Source: Plantactinospora sp. KBS50 (lineage in GTDB: Bacteria > Actinomycetota > Actinomycetes > Mycobacteriales > Micromonosporaceae). From it: 64,000 nucleotides of DNA. Positions 58,666 through 64,000 of the stretch are shown here, piece by piece. The notes beneath the pieces were generated by a model. The model saw only the letters and a list, made by a program, of their open reading frames with translations, had not been told where the DNA came from and made no database searches. The stretch spans positions 5,460,001 through 5,524,000 of the forward strand of contig NZ_CP022961.1 in assembly GCF_002285795.1 (NCBI RefSeq). The letters are read 5' to 3'. Every line of letters begins with the position of its first letter. Position 1 is the first letter of the stretch. A program made the translations under genes and the position numbers.

Positions 58666-59612
58666 ATGCTCGACCTGAAGCGACTCCTCGTGTTCCGTGA
58701 GGTCGCCCGCCTGTCGTCGTTCTCCGCCGCCGCCGAGGTCCTGCACTACTCCCAGTCCGCCGTCTCCCACCACGTCGCCCGACTGGAGGCCGAGACCGGC
58801 GCCCGGCTGCTCGAACGCCGCCCGGGGGACGTGCCGCACTCACCGCGGCCGGCCGGGCGCTGCTGGCCCACGCCGACCCGCTGCTACGCAAGGCGGCCAG
58901 CGTCGAGTCCGAACTCGCCGAGATCGCCGAGGGGCGCAGCCGGCGGATCCGCATCGGCGCCTTCGCCATGGCCAGCGCCAGTTACCTGCCGCCGGCCATC
59001 GCACACCTGCGCCGACGGGTCCCCACCGCCGTGGTCACGGCCCGCGAGGACGAGCCGACCCGGCTGCTGGAGGACCTGGAGGAGGGCAACCTCGACATCG
59101 CCGTCATCTTCGACGATCCGCGCTCACCGCTGCCGATCCCGGAGAGCATCAACTACCACTTCGTCTCCGAGGAGGACCTGCTCCTCGGTCTCCCGTCCGG
59201 CCACCGGCTCGCCAGCCACGACCTCGTCTCGGTGGAGAGCCTCGCGATGGAGAACTGGATCGCCGGGGTCAGCCGGCTCTCCAACCACACCCAGCTCATC
59301 CGCAACACCTGCCGGCGGGCCGGTTTCGAACCGCGGATCGCGGTGTACAGCAACAGCTTCGCCCTCTCCCAGCGGCTGATCGCCGCGGGCGTCGGGCTGT
59401 CCCTGGTACCGGCGTCCTCGGCACACCAGCTCCGGTCCGGCGTGGTCTGCCGGCCGGTCGACATGCCGCCACGGCGGCGGATCGGCATCGCCTCGCGATG
59501 CGTCAACGGCGAGTCCGAGCCGTTCCAGGAGATGATCGAGATCGTGCTCGACGCCTGCTCCACCGGGCTGCCCGCGCGCCACCTCGAACCGCCGGCCGCG
59601 GCCGCGGCGTAG
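58666..59612 (+). CDS. LysR-family regulator (apparent frameshift near 58824)
   Basis: ATG at 58666 preceded by GAAGGAGGG. N-terminal winged helix-turn-helix (VARLSSFSAAAEVLHYSQSA) in one frame; after LLERRPG the protein continues one base out as ALTAAGRALLAHADPLL and a full effector-binding domain (SRLSNHTQLIRNTCRRAGFE, LIAAGVGLSLVPAS). Adding one G to the G5 run at 58824-58828 gives RRPGGRAALTAAGRALL and a 315-residue intact LysR. Divergent from the catabolic operon, which it probably activates in response to the substrate or an intermediate. Confidence 0.87.
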
Positions 59613-59672
59613 CGGCCCGGCGGGCGCCACCCGGATGATCATCCGAAGTGGACGAGTTCTACACTCCGCCCG

Positions 59673-61022
59673 GTGATCGACAAGAGAATATCGGCAACCG
59701 TCCTTCTCATCGGCGTACTGGCCACGGCCGTGTCGGGGGCGCCGGCGCCGGCGCTCGCCGATGAGGAGACACCGGCCGAGCCGCCCAAGGTCGAGCTGGT
59801 ACTCGACGTCAGCGGCTCGATGCGAGCCAGCGACATCGACGGACGCAGCCGGATCTCCGTCGCCCAGCAGGCGTTCAACGAGGTGGTCGACGCGCTTCCG
59901 GCCGAGACCCAGCTCGGCATCCGGGTGCTCGGCGCGACCTATCGGGGCAAGGACAAGAAGCAGGGCTGCCAGGACACCCAGCAGATCGTGCCGGTCGGCC
60001 CGGTGGACCGGACCCGGGCCAAGGCCGCGGTGGCCACCCTCCGGCCGACCGGGTTCACCCCGGTCGGGCTGGCCCTGCGCGAGGCCGCCCACGACCTCGG
60101 CACCGGCACCACCGCCCGGCGGATCGTCCTGATCACCGACGGCGAGGACACCTGCGCCCCGCCCGACCCCTGCGACGTGGCCCGGGAACTGGCCGCGCAG
60201 GGCACCAAGCTCGTGGTCGACACCCTCGGCCTGGCGCCGGACGAGAAGGTACGCCGGCAGTTGCTCTGCATCGCCGGCGCCACCGGCGGTACGTACACCG
60301 CGGCGCAGAGCGCGGACGAGCTGACCGGGCGGATCAAGCAACTGGTGGACCGGGCCAAGGACACCTACACGGCGGCCCCGACCGTGGTCGCCGGCAGGTC
60401 CGGCTGCGACGGTGCGCCGCTGCTCTCCCCCGGCGTGTACGGCGACCGGGAGGGGTTCTCGGAACACCGCTGGTACCGCGTGCCGGTGCCGGCCGGGCAG
60501 GAACTGCGCGCCTCGGTGAGCGTGGCGCTGGACCGGGCCGTGAATCCGGACTACGGCGTGCTGCTGCGGGCCACCACCACCGACGGCCGGGAACTGGTCC
60601 GCGGGGTGGACGCCGGAAGCGGACGTACCGATGTGGTCTCGGCCGGGCTGCGCTGGTCGGCCCACGAGGACCGGGCGGACCCGGACCACACGGATGACGC
60701 CGACGCCACCGACGGCCCGGACGCCACCGACGGCCCGAACCCGACGGACGACCCGGACGACGCCACCGCCGCCGGCGCCGCGACCACGATGGTCTGTCTG
60801 GTGGTGAGCAACGCGTTCGCGCCCCGCCCGGGCACCCAGGGCACGCCCGGCATGCCTGTCGAACTGACCGTCGACGTGGTCGCCTCCTCCCCCGCGCCCA
60901 CCGCCCCCGACCTGGGGCGCGGCTGGGTGCTGTTGCTGCTGCTGACCGTCGTCGGCCTGGTCGCCGGGCTGGTGACCGGGCTGCTCACCCGCTGGTGGGT
61001 CACCACCTGGAGGAACAACTGA
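59673..61022 (+). CDS. Secreted VWA-domain protein with C-terminal membrane anchor
   Basis: 449 residues. N-terminal signal peptide (about 1-29, ending ALA-DEE), a von Willebrand A domain with an intact MIDAS (DVSGSM, the threonine in RPTGFTP, LITDGEDT), a beta-rich middle, a DATDG-type acidic repeat linker (about 345-375) and one C-terminal membrane helix followed by a short basic tail. Extracellular metal-dependent adhesion or complex assembly is expected. Stop overlaps the next start (TGATG), so the two proteins likely work together. Confidence 0.85.
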   Translation: MIDKRISATVLLIGVLATAVSGAPAPALADEETPAEPPKVELVLDVSGSMRASDIDGRSRISVAQQAFNEVVDALPAETQLGIRVLGATYRGKDKKQGCQDTQQIVPVGPVDRTRAKAAVATLRPTGFTPVGLALREAAHDLGTGTTARRIVLITDGEDTCAPPDPCDVARELAAQGTKLVVDTLGLAPDEKVRRQLLCIAGATGGTYTAAQSADELTGRIKQLVDRAKDTYTAAPTVVAGRSGCDGAPLLSPGVYGDREGFSEHRWYRVPVPAGQELRASVSVALDRAVNPDYGVLLRATTTDGRELVRGVDAGSGRTDVVSAGLRWSAHEDRADPDHTDDADATDGPDATDGPNPTDDPDDATAAGAATTMVCLVVSNAFAPRPGTQGTPGMPVELTVDVVASSPAPTAPDLGRGWVLLLLLTVVGLVAGLVTGLLTRWWVTTWRNN

Positions 61023-61834
61023 TGACAAGCTTCCCGAGCGGTACCCGCACGGCCGGACGTGCCGGTACGGCGGGCCGGACCGGCGCGGCGCTGGCCGTGG
61101 CCGGTCTCGGCGCGCTGGCCCTCCCCGCCCCGGCCGCGGCCGAGCCCACCCCCTCGCCGGGCGCCACCCCGGTCACCCGGTCCGGGACGTCCTTCCTGAC
61201 CGCCGCCGGCATCGCGGCCGGCCAGCCGGTCCGGGTCGGCGCCTCCATCGGCGACTACCTGTACTGGTCCTTCCCCGCCGCGGCCGGCGAGCGGGACGAG
61301 ATCACCGCGACCGTGTCCTTTCCGAAGCCGCGCAGCGGTGCCGCCACCTGGACCGTGGAGGTCTTCGACGGACTGCGGCGCCGGCAGCCCTGCACCGCCG
61401 GCACGCAGACACCGACCGTCGACGCCACCGCCGCCAGCGTGTCGCTCGGCTGCACCCTGCGCCAGGTCCGCTCGTGGGCCGAGCCGTGGTCCGCCGACCC
61501 GCTGCCCGGCACGTACTACCTGCGGCTGTCGGTGGCCGACCTGCCGGAGGCCGACCTCGGCCTGCCGGTCGAGGTGGAGTTGCTGGTCACCGCGGACGGC
61601 CAGGGATCCCGGGACGACGGCGAGCTGAAGGCCCCGCTGGTGCCGAACACCCGGGCCGGCGCCGTGCTCGACAGCGAACCGGTGCCGGCGGCGGCCGAGG
61701 ACACCGACGGCGGGTACCTCGGCTGGCTGCCCGACCTCGGCTCGCGCTGGATCTGGAGTGCGGCCGGTGGCGTACTGGCCGCGGTCGCCGGCGTCGTCGG
61801 CTTCGGACTCACCCGCCGGCCGCGCCGGCCGTGA
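61022..61834 (+). CDS. Membrane-anchored partner of the VWA protein
   Basis: 270 residues; ATG overlaps the VWA stop and has GGAGG eight bases upstream. Signal peptide (about 1-41, ending APAAAAEP), an extracellular beta-rich domain with two Cys (CTAGTQTP and LGCTLRQ) and one C-terminal helix followed by RRPRRP. Domain arrangement parallels the middle and end of its upstream partner. Such pairs recur in actinomycetes; no enzymatic motif seen. Confidence 0.75.
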   Translation: MTSFPSGTRTAGRAGTAGRTGAALAVAGLGALALPAPAAAEPTPSPGATPVTRSGTSFLTAAGIAAGQPVRVGASIGDYLYWSFPAAAGERDEITATVSFPKPRSGAATWTVEVFDGLRRRQPCTAGTQTPTVDATAASVSLGCTLRQVRSWAEPWSADPLPGTYYLRLSVADLPEADLGLPVEVELLVTADGQGSRDDGELKAPLVPNTRAGAVLDSEPVPAAAEDTDGGYLGWLPDLGSRWIWSAAGGVLAAVAGVVGFGLTRRPRRP

Positions 61835-63271
<1,437 letters not shown>

Positions 63272-63301
63272 CCGGCACCACCGATAGATAGCACCACAAC
63301 C

Positions 63302-63341
63302 CCCGGTGGCGTGGTGGCCGTACGGCCGCCACGCCACCGGG
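63302..63341 (+). terminator. Intrinsic terminator of the xylanase gene
   Basis: A 19-bp stem (63302-63320 with 63323-63341), one G-T pair, and a two-base loop follow the xylanase stop by 30 bases. It can serve both strands, since the convergent lipoprotein gene ends at 63455. Confidence 0.85.
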
Positions 63342-63454
63342 CCCGTTCGAGCCCGGTACCCGGTCGAGCCCCGGTACCCGTTCGATCCCCGGTGCCCGGT
63401 CGCGGCACGGGGTGCGCGCGGGCGGCCGGCGCGACGAGGCCCGCGCGACACCCG

Positions 63455-64000
63455 CTACCGGGTCGCGGTGTCGACCAGTTCGGCCACCGCCGCCGCCACC
63501 GGCGGCCGGTTGGCCGGCGCCAGGCATTCGGTGTAGTCGACCTTCGTGCTCCCCGCGGCGACCGTCCACTCGTACGTGTCGGCGCAGCCCTGCCGCTGGT
63601 GCGTACCGGCCTCGCCGGCCAGCCGAGGATCGCCGAGCAACGACCAGAGCCGGTTCCGCTGCTCCGCGGTCAGGCTGCCCGAGCGCGGCGATCCGGAGCC
63701 CTTGCGGGTCCAGCTCCCGTCGGCGCGTACCGCGATGGTTTCGGCGCCCCCGGCGAAGCCGCCGCTGCGGCTGACGGTCACCGGCACGGCTCGGGCGGTC
63801 CCGCTCGCACCCGGCGTCGGCCGGCCGGGAGCCGAGGCGGGGCCGAGTCGGCCGGCGCGGAGGAGGGCGAGGTCGCCGTGGGCTGCGTGGCCTCCGGAGC
63901 GGAGCCGGACGGGGACGGCGGGGCGGCCGTCGGGTCGGGCGCACCGGCCGGGGTCGGTCCACAACCCGACACCATCACCAAAAACAGTGACAGCAGGGGG
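63455..64000 (-). CDS. Emfourin-like lipoprotein (5' end beyond window; apparent frameshift near 63839)
   Basis: At the right edge the minus strand reads LLSLFLVMVSGCGPTPAG, a lipoprotein signal with lipobox cysteine, then a Pro/Ala/Ser-rich linker. The frame breaks in the linker; one added base in the G4 run at 63839-63842 (plus strand) joins it to a folded domain VTVSRSGGFAGGAETIAV continuing to LVDTATR. RSGGFAG followed by a basic-strand/helix pattern recalls emfourin, an inhibitor of thermolysin-like proteases. If so, this is a surface-bound protease inhibitor. Two cysteines (QGCADT and YTECLA) may form a disulfide. The start codon may lie outside the window. Confidence 0.6.
   Translation of the reverse strand, partial: PPAVTVFGDGVGLWTDPGRCARPDGRPAVPVRLRSGGHAAHGDLALLRAGRLGPASAPGRPTPGASGTARAVPVTVSRSGGFAGGAETIAVRADGSWTRKGSGSPRSGSLTAEQRNRLWSLLGDPRLAGEAGTHQRQGCADTYEWTVAAGSTKVDYTECLAPANRPPVAAAVAELVDTATR

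Overview
The window is GC-rich with strong actinobacterial codon bias. Gene content (a large NRPS locus, an integrative element with a DUF2637 transfer protein, ISL3/IS5 elements, a GH11-CBM2 xylanase, and overlapping ATGA/GTGA operons) suggests a filamentous actinomycete, probably Micromonosporaceae; the family is inferred, since no rRNA or core marker is present.

Bases 1-26222 are one side of a non-ribosomal peptide cluster. On the minus strand a translationally coupled run reads radical-SAM KamA-like aminomutase, class I aminotransferase, a four-module NRPS (EntF-like starter C; A-PCP; C-A-PCP; C-A(N-methyltransferase)-PCP; C-A-PCP-E) and a second NRPS gene running off the left edge. On the plus strand are two related P450s, a small-molecule methyltransferase and a small protein of unknown function. 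A family 1 glycosyltransferase and a DHA2-type efflux pump diverge from one palindromic operator-promoter and probably serve self-protection. My reading is a peptide of at least five residues containing aromatic, N-methylated and D-residues, oxidised and methylated by the plus-strand enzymes.

Bases 26223-34979 are a junkyard of mobile DNA next to the cluster: an IS256 relic, an integrase/excisionase/DUF2637 remnant of an actinomycete integrative element, a complete IS5-type element with a coupled accessory gene, a truncated transporter, a decayed repeat protein and a complete ISL3-type element with a perfect 8-bp target duplication.

Bases 34980-46341 hold a beta-propeller-like protein, a three-subunit molybdenum hydroxylase with divergent XdhC and MobA-like maturation genes, a HAD hydrolase, an FAD monooxygenase/TetR pair with a double operator, an MFS transporter and an EamA transporter.

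Bases 46322-58392 are a minus-strand catabolic operon: isocitrate-lyase/PEP-mutase family lyase, amidohydrolase, dipeptide-type ABC importer (five genes), thiamine-diphosphate enzyme, class III CoA-transferase, glutaryl-CoA-dehydrogenase-like flavoprotein and the EamA transporter, with a divergent LysR regulator. The right end carries a VWA-domain surface protein with its partner, a secreted xylanase with xylanase-type operator boxes, and an emfourin-like lipoprotein.

Five genes (NRPS, aminotransferase, oppB-type permease, LysR, end lipoprotein) are each broken by what looks like one missing base in a G or C run of 4-5. The shared pattern points to homopolymer under-calling in the assembly rather than five pseudogenes.
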